Source of the DNA: a methanogenic archaeon mixed culture ISO4-G1
GTDB lineage: Archaea > Thermoplasmatota > Thermoplasmata > Methanomassiliicoccales > Methanomethylophilaceae
Direction: 5' to 3'
Length of the DNA: 64,000 bases
Assembly (NCBI GenBank): GCA_001563305.1
Contig: CP013703.1
Coordinates: 868,001 to 932,000, forward strand
Positions 8,036 through 16,654 of this stretch are shown piece after piece (within the stretch, counting starts at the first letter, position 1; every line of letters begins with the position of its first letter). Both the position numbers and the translations under genes were made by a program. Under the pieces are notes generated by a model. That model was given only the letters and a program-made list of their open reading frames with translations, had not been told where the DNA came from and did not search any database.

Positions 8036-9672
8036 TGACTATCCTTCTTCCTGATCACACCGCGTTGGATCTTGCCGTTGACCGTCTTAGGCAGTTCCTT
8101 GACGAACTCCATCGCTCTAGGATACTTATAAGGTGCTGTCTCGTGCTTGACGAAATTCTGCAGTTCCTTCTTCAGATCCTCTGAAGGTTCGTATCCTGGC
8201 CTGAGGACCACGGTCGCCTTCACGAGCTGTCCCCTGACGGGATCCGGGATTCCCGTTACGGCGCACTCCAGGACCGCGGGATGGGTCACCAGGACGGACT
8301 CGATCTCGAACGGGCTGATCTTGTAACCGGAGGATTTGATGACATCGTCGTTCCTTCCGACATACCAGTAGTATCCGTCCTCGTCCATCCATGCCTCGTC
8401 CCCGGTGTGGTACCAGCCGTCGTGCATGGCCTTCTTGGTCTTCTCCGGATCGCGGTAGTACTCCATCATGAGTCCAGGGGGCCTGGGCTCGTAGCTGATG
8501 ACGATCTCTCCGCTCTGTCCGACGGGACACTCCTCGCCGTCCTGATCCACGATCTTGACCTTGTACTGGGGTGAGGGTTTACCCATGGAACTGGGCTTGG
8601 GGTTCATACCCACCAGGTTGCAGATGGTGAGGGTGGTCTCGGTCTGTCCGAATCCCTCCATGAGCTTGATTCCTGTTGCCTGGTACCAGCTGTTGAACAC
8701 ATCCGGGTTCAGTGCCTCTCCCGCGATGCAGCAGTACTTCAGTGACGAGAGGTCGTGACCCTCCAGTCCGGCGTTGATGAACATCCTGAACATGGTCGGG
8801 GGGCAGCACATGGATGTGATCCTGTACTTCTCGACGATGCGGAGGATCTCATGGGGCTCGAACTTGTCGTAATCGTAGACGAAGACCGCTGCCTCCATGA
8901 TCCACTGTCCGTAAAGCTTTCCCCATACGGCCTTTCCCCATCCTGTGTCGGCGATGGTGAAGTGCACCCCGTCGGGGAACACGTTATGCCAGTACTTGGC
9001 TGTGGACAGGTGCCCGAGGCTGTACAGGTGGTTGTGGAGGACCATCTTGGGATATCCCGAGGTTCCGGACGAGAAGTACATGAGCATCGGCTCGTGGACG
9101 TTCGTCTGGATCCTTTCCAGCTTGTCCGAGGCCGCATCCACCCCCTTGTCCAGGTTGTCCCATCCGGGCCTGTCGCTGTTGACGATCATCTTGATCGTCA
9201 GGGAGGGGATGTCCTCTGCGGAATCGACGGCGTCGCAGACGCCGTTCATGTCCGTACAGATAGCCGCCTTGATGGATGCTGACCTGACGCGGTACTCCAC
9301 GTCACCCTTCGTCAGCATGAATGTCGCGGGGACCATGACCGCACCGATCTTGTGGAGGGCCACCGAAACGTACCAGAACTGGTAGTGGCGCTTCAGGATG
9401 ACCAATACCATATCTCCCTTCTTGATGCCTTTGGACAGAAGATAGTTCGCCGTCTTGTCGGACATCCTCTTGATGTCGGAGAACGTGTACCTCCTCTCCT
9501 CGCCCGCGGGGTTGGTCCAGATCATCGCCAGACGGTCAGGTTCGTTGACCGCGATGTCGTCGACGATGTCGTATCCGAAGTTGTAGTTGTCCGGATAGTG
9601 GTACTTGAGGTCCTTGAGTATGCCGTCATCACCGTACGTCTCCTCGACGTACCTCATGTTGATGTTCCTCAT
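8032..9672 (-). CDS. AMP-forming acyl-CoA synthetase, paralogue 2
   Basis: A 546-residue ANL enzyme closely similar to the synthetase at 4346-6022 along its whole length. The P-loop is YFSSGTSGYPKM, followed by GEALNPDVFNSW, EGFGQTETT, YHTGDEAWMDEDG and the C-terminal PKTVNGKIQR with the catalytic lysine. The two genes are most simply explained by tandem duplication with divergence. Four-base overlaps with the XRE-cupin gene upstream and the ACT-MBL gene downstream show tight co-translation. The substrate is probably a short branched or aryl acid, judged from the VOR operon next door (inference). Confidence 0.92.
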   Translation of the reverse strand: MRNINMRYVEETYGDDGILKDLKYHYPDNYNFGYDIVDDIAVNEPDRLAMIWTNPAGEERRYTFSDIKRMSDKTANYLLSKGIKKGDMVLVILKRHYQFWYVSVALHKIGAVMVPATFMLTKGDVEYRVRSASIKAAICTDMNGVCDAVDSAEDIPSLTIKMIVNSDRPGWDNLDKGVDAASDKLERIQTNVHEPMLMYFSSGTSGYPKMVLHNHLYSLGHLSTAKYWHNVFPDGVHFTIADTGWGKAVWGKLYGQWIMEAAVFVYDYDKFEPHEILRIVEKYRITSMCCPPTMFRMFINAGLEGHDLSSLKYCCIAGEALNPDVFNSWYQATGIKLMEGFGQTETTLTICNLVGMNPKPSSMGKPSPQYKVKIVDQDGEECPVGQSGEIVISYEPRPPGLMMEYYRDPEKTKKAMHDGWYHTGDEAWMDEDGYYWYVGRNDDVIKSSGYKISPFEIESVLVTHPAVLECAVTGIPDPVRGQLVKATVVLRPGYEPSEDLKKELQNFVKHETAPYKYPRAMEFVKELPKTVNGKIQRGVIRKKDSQ

Positions 9673-10244
9673 TTGTCCTCACCTTTCATGACCGACGCTA
9701 TGAACTTGCATCCGTTCTTCGATGTGGCGTACATGCCATGGGGCTGTCCGCTGTTGTAATACACGGAATCGCCGGGTTCCAGATCGTAGAAGTGACCTGC
9801 GTGGACGAATCTCATCGTCCCCTCGAGGACGTAATCGAACTCGTTGCCTGGGTGGGTGGAGAGGTGTACGTTCTCGTCGTTGTCGCCCTCTATGTACGGT
9901 GCTATCACGACGAAGGTCTCGGACAGCCTGTTCTTCATGGTGTATCCGAGATGCTGGTATTCGAATCCCTTGCGCCTCTTCATCGGAAGGCCCTTGCCGT
10001 TCTTGACGAAGGTGCACTCGTTGAGGTGGGGTTTCTCACCCGTGAGGAGCTCTACCATGTCGATACCGCACCTTTCCGCGATCTTGTACAGGAAGGTGAA
10101 CGAGAAATCCATCTCTCCGGTCTCGTAAACCAGGTATTCTTCGGGGGTCTTTCCGACCACCGCCGCCATCTCCTCGACGGAGATGTCGCACATCTCGCGC
10201 ATCGCTTTGACACGCTCCGCTACTTCAGCTACTATTGGCTCCAT
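9669..10244 (-). CDS. XRE-cupin transcriptional regulator, copy 2
   Basis: A 191-residue paralogue of the regulator at 6019-6591. The XRE helix-turn-helix is near residues 10-60 (EMCDISVEEMAAVVGKTPEE) and the C-terminal cupin contains LEPGDSVYYNSGQPHGMYA. It shares the linker KNGKGLPMKRRKGFEYQHL with copy 1 (GLPINRRKGHEYYHL), so they arose from one ancestor. It lies 9 bp downstream of the third synthetase and overlaps synthetase 2 by 4 bp. Confidence 0.9.
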   Translation of the reverse strand: MEPIVAEVAERVKAMREMCDISVEEMAAVVGKTPEEYLVYETGEMDFSFTFLYKIAERCGIDMVELLTGEKPHLNECTFVKNGKGLPMKRRKGFEYQHLGYTMKNRLSETFVVIAPYIEGDNDENVHLSTHPGNEFDYVLEGTMRFVHAGHFYDLEPGDSVYYNSGQPHGMYATSKNGCKFIASVMKGEDK

Positions 10245-10253
10245 TTTACCACC

Positions 10254-11918
10254 TCATGCGTCGGGCCACAGCTCGTGGGCTGTCTTCCTCAGCTCGTATT
10301 TAAGAATCTTGCCTGCGGCGTTCATCGGAAAATCATCCACGAACGCCACGTATTTGGGCGTCTTGTACCAGGCGATCTGGCCGCGGCAGAAGTCCATGAC
10401 ATCCTGCTCGGTCATATCCTCGTAACCGGGGAACTTCACAATGAATGCCCCGGGCTGCTCGCCGTACTTCTGGCTGGGAACACCGACGACCTGGACATCC
10501 TTGATGCCGGGCATCTTGTAGAGGAAGTCCTCGACCTCCTTCGGATAGATGTTCTCACCGCCGCGGATGATCATGTCCTTGATCCTTCCGGTGACGTAGA
10601 AGTAACCATCCTTGTCCCTGTATCCCAGATCTCCGGAGTGGAGGTATCCGTTCTTGTCGATGACCTTCGCAGTCTCCTCGGGCATCTTGTAGTAGCCCTT
10701 CATGACGTTGTATCCTTTGCAGCAGAACTCGCCGATGACCCCGTCCGGGCACGGCTCGTAGGTCTCAGGGTCCAGGATGACGGTGTCCACACCCTGGAGC
10801 TTCTTTCCCACGGATGCGCACTTCTTCTCGAGGGAGGGCTCGTCGTATGTGGTCTGCGTCATTCCGGGGGAGGCCTCGGTGAGACCGTAGACGATGGTGA
10901 TCTCCTTCATGTTCATCTTGCTGACGACTTCCTCCATGGTCGATATCGGACAGGGGGATCCTGCCATGATTCCGGTCCTCAACGATGAGAAGTCGAACTT
11001 ATTGAACAGCTTGTGGTTCAGGATGTTGATGAACATCGTCGGCACACCGTACACCGATGTGCACTTCTCCTCCTCGATGGTGGTCATGACCTTGATCGGG
11101 TCGAACACCTCGCAGAAACACATCGTGACGCAATGGTTGATGCATGCCATGACTCCGAGCACGCATCCGAAGCAGTGGAACAGGGGCACGTTGATGCACA
11201 GGCGGTCTGTGGGACCGTAGTTCATGTTGGCTCCGAGCCAGTATCCGTCGTTGGCGATGTTGAAATGCGTGAGCATGACTCCCTTGGGGAATCCCGTGGT
11301 TCCGGACGTGTACTGCATCATGGTGACATCGTAGACGCTGACCGTGTCCTGTCTCGCCTTGTACTCCGCATCAGAGACGGTGATGGCCAGGGACTTGACC
11401 TCGTTCATCGAGTACATCCCGCGGTGCTTGGTGGGCCCCAGGAACACGACCTTCTTCAGGAACGGGTACTTCTCGCTGTGGAAGTTCTCCCTGGGCATGG
11501 TCTTGAGCTCGGGGACGAGCCCGTATACCACCTGCACGTAATCCGTGTCCCTCACACCGTCGATCAGGAACAGCACATCCATGTCGGACTGCCTGAGCAC
11601 GTAGTCCAGCTCGTCCGACTGGTAGTTGGTGTTGATCGTGAGGAGGATCGCACCGATCTTGGCGGTTGCGAACATGAGCGTGATCCAATCGGGGACGTTC
11701 GTTGCCCAGACGGCCACCTTCATTCCCTTCTCGACACCCATCGCCATCAATCCCTTGGCGACGCGGTCGACCTCCTGTCCCCACTGGGTCCAGGAGAGGC
11801 GGAGCTCCCTGTCGACGTAGACTATTGCGTCGTTGTCAGGATGCTCCCTTATGCATTTGTCCAGCAGGTCTCCTAACCTCTCTTCGCTGGTGATGTTCTT
11901 CCTTGGTACGCATACCAT
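10254..11918 (-). CDS. AMP-forming acyl-CoA synthetase, divergent member
   Basis: A 554-residue ANL enzyme with P-loop MQYTSGTTGFPKGVM, VYGLTEASPGMTQT, LHSGDLGYRDKDGYF, and the C-terminal MNAAGKILKYELR with the catalytic lysine. It belongs to the fatty-acyl-CoA synthetase (FadD-like) branch, not the branch of its two neighbours, so its substrate probably differs. It starts at the ATG at 11918, with a second ATG five bases downstream in another frame. The gene is the second in the operon, after the first XRE-cupin gene. Confidence 0.92.
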   Translation of the reverse strand: MVCVPRKNITSEERLGDLLDKCIREHPDNDAIVYVDRELRLSWTQWGQEVDRVAKGLMAMGVEKGMKVAVWATNVPDWITLMFATAKIGAILLTINTNYQSDELDYVLRQSDMDVLFLIDGVRDTDYVQVVYGLVPELKTMPRENFHSEKYPFLKKVVFLGPTKHRGMYSMNEVKSLAITVSDAEYKARQDTVSVYDVTMMQYTSGTTGFPKGVMLTHFNIANDGYWLGANMNYGPTDRLCINVPLFHCFGCVLGVMACINHCVTMCFCEVFDPIKVMTTIEEEKCTSVYGVPTMFINILNHKLFNKFDFSSLRTGIMAGSPCPISTMEEVVSKMNMKEITIVYGLTEASPGMTQTTYDEPSLEKKCASVGKKLQGVDTVILDPETYEPCPDGVIGEFCCKGYNVMKGYYKMPEETAKVIDKNGYLHSGDLGYRDKDGYFYVTGRIKDMIIRGGENIYPKEVEDFLYKMPGIKDVQVVGVPSQKYGEQPGAFIVKFPGYEDMTEQDVMDFCRGQIAWYKTPKYVAFVDDFPMNAAGKILKYELRKTAHELWPDA

Positions 11919-11927
11919 GATATCACC

Positions 11928-12482
11928 TCAGAGCGGCGTATAGAGGACCGCGTATATCTCCGCGGGTCCGTCGATGGCCCCGACGTAGTGGGGGACCACA
12001 GAATTGTAATAGGCGCTGTCACCGGGTTCCAGGACCTTCTTCTCCTTACCGTAGATGAACAGGATCTTCCCGCTCACGACCACTATGAACTCCTCTCCCT
12101 CGTGGGAGCTGAGCTCGGGTGTGTCCTCGACACCGACACGGATGAACATGGGCTCCATGTGACGGTCGGTCTTTCCCTTTCCGAGAGGATAGTACTGGTA
12201 GTCCCCCTTGTCTCCGTGGGATGATGCCTCCTCCTGCCTCTCGTTGAACCTGACGACGATCGGATCGGGGTTGAACTGGTCGTCCGTGAATGTCCCGACC
12301 CTCTGACCGAGCGAACGGGAAAGCCTAATCAAGGATCCGATGGGAGGGTAGGCGATGCCTGCTTCGTAATCCTTAATCGAATCAAGGCTAAGGCCAGAGT
12401 TAATGGCAAGCTGCTCTTGTGTGAGCCCCATCTGTTCTCTGTACTTGCAGATTCTCTTTCCAACTTTGTTCATATCGGCCAT
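11928..12482 (-). CDS. XRE-cupin transcriptional regulator, copy 3 (operon leader)
   Basis: 184 residues from the chosen ATG at 12482 (MADMNKVGKRI). The XRE domain contains QMGLTQEQLAINSGLSLDS, and the cupin contains VSGKILFIYGKEKK and LEPGDSAYYNSVVPHYVGA. A longer frame reaches 12533, but that start would lie upstream of the TATA-like element at 12512-12523. The 12482 start, about 30 bp downstream of it, suits a leaderless or near-leaderless mRNA. It heads the minus-strand acyl-CoA operon and is divergent from the VOR operon, so it may control both. The palindrome at 12505-12514 lies between TATA and start as an autoregulatory operator would. Confidence 0.85.
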   Translation of the reverse strand: MADMNKVGKRICKYREQMGLTQEQLAINSGLSLDSIKDYEAGIAYPPIGSLIRLSRSLGQRVGTFTDDQFNPDPIVVRFNERQEEASSHGDKGDYQYYPLGKGKTDRHMEPMFIRVGVEDTPELSSHEGEEFIVVVSGKILFIYGKEKKVLEPGDSAYYNSVVPHYVGAIDGPAEIYAVLYTPL

Positions 12483-12504
12483 AATATTGCCTCGTCCATC
12501 CGTA

Positions 12505-12523
12505 ATACGCGTATATAATAAAG
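12505..12523 (-). promoter_or_regulatory. promoter with 10-bp palindrome before the XRE-cupin/acyl-CoA operon
   Basis: On the minus strand TTTATTATATACG (12523-12511) resembles an archaeal TATA box about 30-40 bp before the ATG at 12482. ATACGCGTAT (12505-12514) is a perfect palindrome overlapping its downstream edge. The only other gene reading from this intergenic region is the rightward P-loop/VOR operon. Operator function is inferred. Confidence 0.45.
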
Positions 12524-12572
12524 GTTTCGTCACTACAAGGGTTTTTTATCGGGCTTCGAATATGCCAGACAT

Positions 12573-13247
12573 ATGGGATATCTACCAAAAAGAGTGACGG
12601 TCGTCTGCGGACATTACGGTACCGGGAAGACCAATCTTTCGATCAACTTGGCGTTGGATGAGGCCTCGGAAGGCCAGAATGTCACCCTTATAGACATGGA
12701 CGTCGTGAATCCCTACTTCAGGTCCTCGGACTACGCGGACATACTTACCAAAAAAGGAGTAAGAGTCCTGGGACCCAACTTCGCGAACTCTAACCTCGAC
12801 ACCCCCTCACTGCCCGCGGCGATAAGCGATGCGGTCCTCGACGGGGAGAAGGTCATCATCGATGTGGGCGGAGACGATGCCGGGGCGACAGCCCTCGGCG
12901 TATACAGGAAGCAGCTGTGCCAGGCCAACCCCGATGTGATCTATGTCATCAACCGCTACAGGTCCCAGACGACCACCCCCGAGGAGGCGGTGGACATACT
13001 GAGAGAGATCGAGAACGCGGCTCACATCAGGGCGACATGCCTAGCGAACAACTCCCATTTGAAACAGCTCACGAACGAGGATACGATCCTCGACTCGATG
13101 CCCTTCGCAGAGAAGGTCTCCGAGCTTACTGGGCTCCCTCTGAGGTTCACAACGACACCTGTCGGAGTTGACCTCTTAAATAAAATACCAAACATGTACC
13201 AACTCAGTGTCTACGTAAGGACACCTTGGGAAAAGGCAGGTAATTGA
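12573..13247 (+). CDS. P-loop ATPase (SIMIBI/MinD-like) leading the 2-oxoacid oxidoreductase operon
   Basis: A 224-residue protein with Walker A GHYGTGKTNLS near residue 12, the switch LIDMDVVNPYFR near residue 40, and VIIDVGGDDAGA near residue 90. No membrane or Fe-S domain is seen. Such small MinD-like ATPases often sit beside 2-oxoacid:ferredoxin oxidoreductase genes in anaerobes; their exact role is not established. The stop directly abuts the ferredoxin subunit gene. A TTTTTTATC element at 12542-12550 lies about 25 bp before the ATG, compatible with a leaderless transcript. Confidence 0.82.
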   Translation: MGYLPKRVTVVCGHYGTGKTNLSINLALDEASEGQNVTLIDMDVVNPYFRSSDYADILTKKGVRVLGPNFANSNLDTPSLPAAISDAVLDGEKVIIDVGGDDAGATALGVYRKQLCQANPDVIYVINRYRSQTTTPEEAVDILREIENAAHIRATCLANNSHLKQLTNEDTILDSMPFAEKVSELTGLPLRFTTTPVGVDLLNKIPNMYQLSVYVRTPWEKAGN

Positions 13248-13457
13248 ATGCCGAAAGTAATCGTTGACAATATCAGATGCAAGGGATGCGAGATGTGTGT
13301 CGTCGCATGCCCGAAGAAAATCCTGGCTCTGGATCATTCAGTGACCAACAGCAAGGGGTATCACCCCGCTCATGTGACCGACGCTTCCGCGTGCATCGGA
13401 TGCGGCTCATGCACCATCATGTGCCCCGACTGTGCGATCAGGGTGGAGGTGGATTGA
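13248..13457 (+). CDS. 2-oxoacid:ferredoxin oxidoreductase, ferredoxin-type delta subunit
   Basis: A 69-residue 2x[4Fe-4S] ferredoxin with CKGCEMCVVACP near residue 10 and CIGCGSCTIMCPDC near residue 45. It is the size and type of the delta subunit of KOR/VOR complexes and carries electrons from the TPP centre to ferredoxin. Gene order delta-alpha-beta-gamma with no spacing matches known four-subunit oxidoreductase operons. Confidence 0.93.
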   Translation: MPKVIVDNIRCKGCEMCVVACPKKILALDHSVTNSKGYHPAHVTDASACIGCGSCTIMCPDCAIRVEVD

Positions 13458-14519
13458 ATGGCAGACAAGGTCCTCATGAAAGGGAATGAGGCGATCGCCG
13501 AGGCCGCAATAGCGGCAGGATGCAGGCACTTCTTCGGATACCCGATCACGCCTCAGACCGAGGTTGCTGCATACATGTCAAAGAGGATGCCCAAAATCGG
13601 CGGTGTGTACCTCCAGGCAGAGTCCGAGGTCGCTTCCATCAACATGGTCCTCGGAGCCGGCGCGGCCGGAGTCAGGGTCATGACTTCCACTTCATCCCCC
13701 GGAATCAGTCTCATGTCCGAGGGAATATCATACATAGCGGGATCCGACGTACCCTGTCTCATCGTCAACGTGGAGAGGGGCGGACCCGGACTGGGCGGAA
13801 TCCAGCCTTCCCAATCGGACTATTTCCAGGCCACCAAGGCCACCGGGCACGGGGACTTCCACATGCTCGTGTTAGCACCGTCCACAGTCCAGGAGACCGT
13901 GGACCTGATCTCCGATGCCTTCGACCTCGGGGACAAGTACAGGATGCCCACCATGATCCTGTCGGACGGATTGCTCGGCCAGATGATGGAGCCCGTGGTG
14001 CTCCCCGAGCCCAAGGAGCCAACGGACAACAAGGACTGGGCAGCCAAGGGACACCAGGGCAAGAGGGCCCACAACGTGATCAACTCGCTGTACATCGAGC
14101 CCAAGGTGCTGGAGGACCTCAATATCGAGAGGTTCAAGAAATACGAGCAGATCAAGAAGACAGAGCAGAGGGCGGAGGAGTACCTCGCCGACGACGCGGA
14201 TATCATCCTCGTCGCCTTCGGAGCATCATCCAGGATCGCCCACTCTGCGGTGGACATGGCGAGGAAGGACGGCATCAAGGCCGGACTCATCAGACCCATC
14301 ACGCTCTGGCCCTTCCCAGAGAAGACCATCGAGAAGCATGTCGATCACGCCAAGGCGTTCCTCTCGGTGGAGATGAACATGGGTCAGATGGTCGAGGATG
14401 TCAAGCTCGTCGTCCACAACAGGAAACCCGTCCGCTTCTACGGACGCACCGGAGGTGTGGTCCCCACACCCAAAGAGGTCTACAATGAGATCGTCAAGCT
14501 CAACGGAGGCGATTGCTGA
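13458..14519 (+). CDS. vorB: 2-oxoacid:ferredoxin oxidoreductase alpha subunit (VorB-type)
   Basis: A 353-residue protein beginning MADKVLMKGNEAIAEAA, the usual start of VorB/KorA alpha subunits. Characteristic stretches are FGYPITPQTE, QAESEVASINMV, TSSPGISLM and GGPGLGGIQPSQSDYFQAT. The wording is nearest to 3-methyl-2-oxobutanoate (valine-derived) oxidoreductases as I know them, but 2-oxoglutarate or mixed branched-chain specificity is not excluded. The enzyme interconverts a 2-oxoacid plus CoA with acyl-CoA plus CO2 and reduced ferredoxin. In autotrophic or assimilating methanogens it runs toward carboxylation. Confidence 0.92.
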   Translation: MADKVLMKGNEAIAEAAIAAGCRHFFGYPITPQTEVAAYMSKRMPKIGGVYLQAESEVASINMVLGAGAAGVRVMTSTSSPGISLMSEGISYIAGSDVPCLIVNVERGGPGLGGIQPSQSDYFQATKATGHGDFHMLVLAPSTVQETVDLISDAFDLGDKYRMPTMILSDGLLGQMMEPVVLPEPKEPTDNKDWAAKGHQGKRAHNVINSLYIEPKVLEDLNIERFKKYEQIKKTEQRAEEYLADDADIILVAFGASSRIAHSAVDMARKDGIKAGLIRPITLWPFPEKTIEKHVDHAKAFLSVEMNMGQMVEDVKLVVHNRKPVRFYGRTGGVVPTPKEVYNEIVKLNGGDC

Positions 14520-15271
14520 TGTCAAAGGTATTGGGAGAGAGGCCCAAGGCACTCCTGGACGTCCCGCTGCACTACTGCCCGGGATGCACGCACGGAATCG
14601 TGCACAGGCTGGTTGCCGAGGTCATCGACGAGCTCGGAATCGAGGGGAAGACCGTCGGGGTCGCTTCCGTCGGATGTTCCGTCTTCACATACAACTACTT
14701 CGGATGCGACATGGTCCAGGCACCCCACGGACGTGCACCTGCCGTCGCCACCGGTGTCAAGAGGGCAAGGCCCGATGACGTAGTCTTCACCTACCAGGGT
14801 GACGGGGACCTCGCAGCCATCGGAATGGGAGAGACCGTCCACGCCGCCGCAAGGGGAGAGAACATCGTCGCGATCTTCATCAACAACGCTATCTACGGAA
14901 TGACCGGAGGACAGATGGCACCTACCACCCTGCCCGGACAGGTCACCCAGACGACACCGTACGGAAGGGACACGTCCGTCGCAGGAAACCCCATCAGGGT
15001 CTGCGAGCTGCTCTCCTCCGTCAAGGGCGTCGCACTCGCTGAGCGTGTGACCGTCGACTGCGTCAAGAACGTCAAGGCTGCGAAGAGGGCCATCAAGAAG
15101 GCCTTCGAATATCAGATGGCCGGAAAGGGATACTGCATCATCGAGGTCGTCTCCACATGCCCCACCAACTGGGGAATGTCGCCGCAGGATGCGCTCCAGT
15201 GGCTCAGGGACAATATGCTCCCGTACTATCCGCTCGGAGTCTACAAGGATGTCGGGGAGGGAGAGGAATGA
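14519..15271 (+). CDS. 2-oxoacid:ferredoxin oxidoreductase beta subunit (TPP-binding)
   Basis: 250 residues from the ATG at 14519, which overlaps the alpha-subunit stop (TGATG). It has the CPGCTHG cysteine motif near residue 19, the TPP/Mg site GDGDLAAIGMGE with the partner INNAIYGMTGGQ, and a cysteine in SVGCSVF. It forms the active site with the alpha subunit. A TTG six bases upstream is less likely than the ATG. Confidence 0.93.
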   Translation: MSKVLGERPKALLDVPLHYCPGCTHGIVHRLVAEVIDELGIEGKTVGVASVGCSVFTYNYFGCDMVQAPHGRAPAVATGVKRARPDDVVFTYQGDGDLAAIGMGETVHAAARGENIVAIFINNAIYGMTGGQMAPTTLPGQVTQTTPYGRDTSVAGNPIRVCELLSSVKGVALAERVTVDCVKNVKAAKRAIKKAFEYQMAGKGYCIIEVVSTCPTNWGMSPQDALQWLRDNMLPYYPLGVYKDVGEGEE

Positions 15272-15801
15272 CCGAGCTGAACATCCTTCTGGCAGGTTTC
15301 GGGGGACAGGGTATCCTGTTCACCGGGAAGGTCATCGCATATGCCGGGCTCATGGAGGACATGGAGGTCTCCTGGCTTCCTTCTTACGGACCCGAGATGC
15401 GCGGTGGTACCGCCAACTGCAGCGTCTGCCTGTCCAAGAACAAGATCGGATCGCCCCTGGTTACCAACCCCGACGTGCTGGTCGCCATGAACCTCCCCTC
15501 GCTGGAGAAGTTCGAGAACGATGTCGTTCCCGGCGGACTGATCATCATCGACAGCTCGATCATCAAGAAGAAGGTCGAGCGCACGGACGTCAAGGTCATC
15601 TACCTCCCCGCATCGGAGATCGCGGAGAACGCAGGCATCAAGGGCGCGGCCAACATGGTCATCCTCGGAAAGCTGTTCAAGGAGACCGGATTCTGCTCGC
15701 CCGAGAACCTGGATAAGGGACTCCAGAAGACCATCCCCGCAAAGAAGATGGACCTTCTCGACAAGAACAGGCTCTGTATCAAGCTGGGTACGGAGAACTG
15801 A
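15268..15801 (+). CDS. 2-oxoacid:ferredoxin oxidoreductase gamma subunit
   Basis: 177 residues from the ATG at 15268 ([16 protein letters not shown]), overlapping the beta-subunit stop. [12 protein letters not shown] and [13 protein letters not shown] are the usual gamma-subunit motifs. An open frame extends upstream within the beta gene, but the ATGA overlap and domain start decide against it. An intrinsic-type hairpin follows immediately at 15807. Confidence 0.93.
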   Translation: MTELNILLAGFGGQGILFTGKVIAYAGLMEDMEVSWLPSYGPEMRGGTANCSVCLSKNKIGSPLVTNPDVLVAMNLPSLEKFENDVVPGGLIIIDSSIIKKKVERTDVKVIYLPASEIAENAGIKGAANMVILGKLFKETGFCSPENLDKGLQKTIPAKKMDLLDKNRLCIKLGTEN

Positions 15802-15806
15802 AAACC

Positions 15807-15837
15807 GAGCGGTCCCAGGACCGCTCATTTTCTTCAT
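15807..15837 (+). terminator. terminator of the VOR operon
   Basis: GAGCGGTCC and GGACCGCTC form a perfect 9-bp stem with a two-base loop (15807-15826), followed by ATTTTCTTC and a further T run. It starts five bases after the gamma-subunit stop. The T-rich stretch also serves the convergent hydrolase gene. Confidence 0.75.
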
Positions 15838-15841
15838 TTTT

Positions 15842-16621
15842 TCACATCTTGTGAAGTGCCAGATGCTTCCTCAGAGGCTCGATGTAAAGATCGGGTGCGA
15901 TGGTGTGTCCCTGTCCCGGGAGCTCCACGTAAGTGCATCCGGGGATCGAAGTGCCTATCGCCCTTCCCTTGAGAGGCTCGACCATGATATCCATTCCGCC
16001 GTGAACCACGAGTGTCGGGACCTTAATGTCCTTGGTCTTCTCGGTGGTGTCGAAATGGTCCATCGACAGCATCTGCTTGAGGACCTCCTTGGGATCCTCG
16101 GGGTGCTTCGGGATAGGCATGACCATGTCCTTCTTGGCCAGTTCGGCGAAGGCCGATTCAGGGAAGCAGAAGGAGTTCAGGACCACGTTGACCTCGTCCA
16201 TAGTGCACTTGCCCTCTGCTGCGGCGGCTGTCACCGTGCGCATGAAGTAAGCCGACCTGTGAGGTCTGAACTGATACGATGAGACGAGAGTGAGGCTCTG
16301 CAGCCTGTCGCCGTGCCTTATGGCGAGGGACTGGGAGATCTGCGATCCCATGGACCAGCCGACGATGTGGGCCTTGTAGATATGGAGGTAATCCATGAGA
16401 TGGATGACGTCGTCCGCCATGGTGTCGATCTGGATGTCCCCCTTGTATTCGGTCTGGCCAACGCCGCGGTTGTCCAGGGTGATGACCCTGTATCCCTTCA
16501 GGAGCGGGACCATTGCCTTCCAGAAACGGTGGTTGGCACCGATACCGGCTATGAGTATGACTGGCTCTCCTGAGCCCTCATCCTCATAGTACATCTTGAC
16601 ATCCTGAAGTTCAGCGAACAT
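15842..16621 (-). CDS. alpha/beta-fold hydrolase
   Basis: A 259-residue alpha/beta hydrolase. The oxyanion region is VILIAGIGANHRFW, the strand TLDNRGVGQTEY follows, the nucleophile elbow is VGWSMGSQ (Ser near residue 97), the acid Asp lies in VVHGGMDIMV, and the His in PGQGHTIAP, so the triad looks complete. No signal peptide is seen. Its substrate (ester, lactone or similar) is not identifiable. It is convergent with the VOR operon and otherwise unlinked. Confidence 0.88.
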   Translation of the reverse strand: MFAELQDVKMYYEDEGSGEPVILIAGIGANHRFWKAMVPLLKGYRVITLDNRGVGQTEYKGDIQIDTMADDVIHLMDYLHIYKAHIVGWSMGSQISQSLAIRHGDRLQSLTLVSSYQFRPHRSAYFMRTVTAAAAEGKCTMDEVNVVLNSFCFPESAFAELAKKDMVMPIPKHPEDPKEVLKQMLSMDHFDTTEKTKDIKVPTLVVHGGMDIMVEPLKGRAIGTSIPGCTYVELPGQGHTIAPDLYIEPLRKHLALHKM

Positions 16622-16654
16622 GCACCTGCATACGGCCCATCAAATAAAAAGAAA

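Noticed and set aside
6374-8038. 554-codon open frame on the plus strand across the XRE-cupin and ACT-MBL genes
   Set aside because: It is antisense to two well-supported genes, has no recognisable domain and shows the Val/Leu/Asp-rich composition of a reverse-complement shadow.
9738-10988. 416-codon plus-strand frame over the synthetase and regulator genes
   Set aside because: No domain, no RBS, antisense to genes with full motifs.
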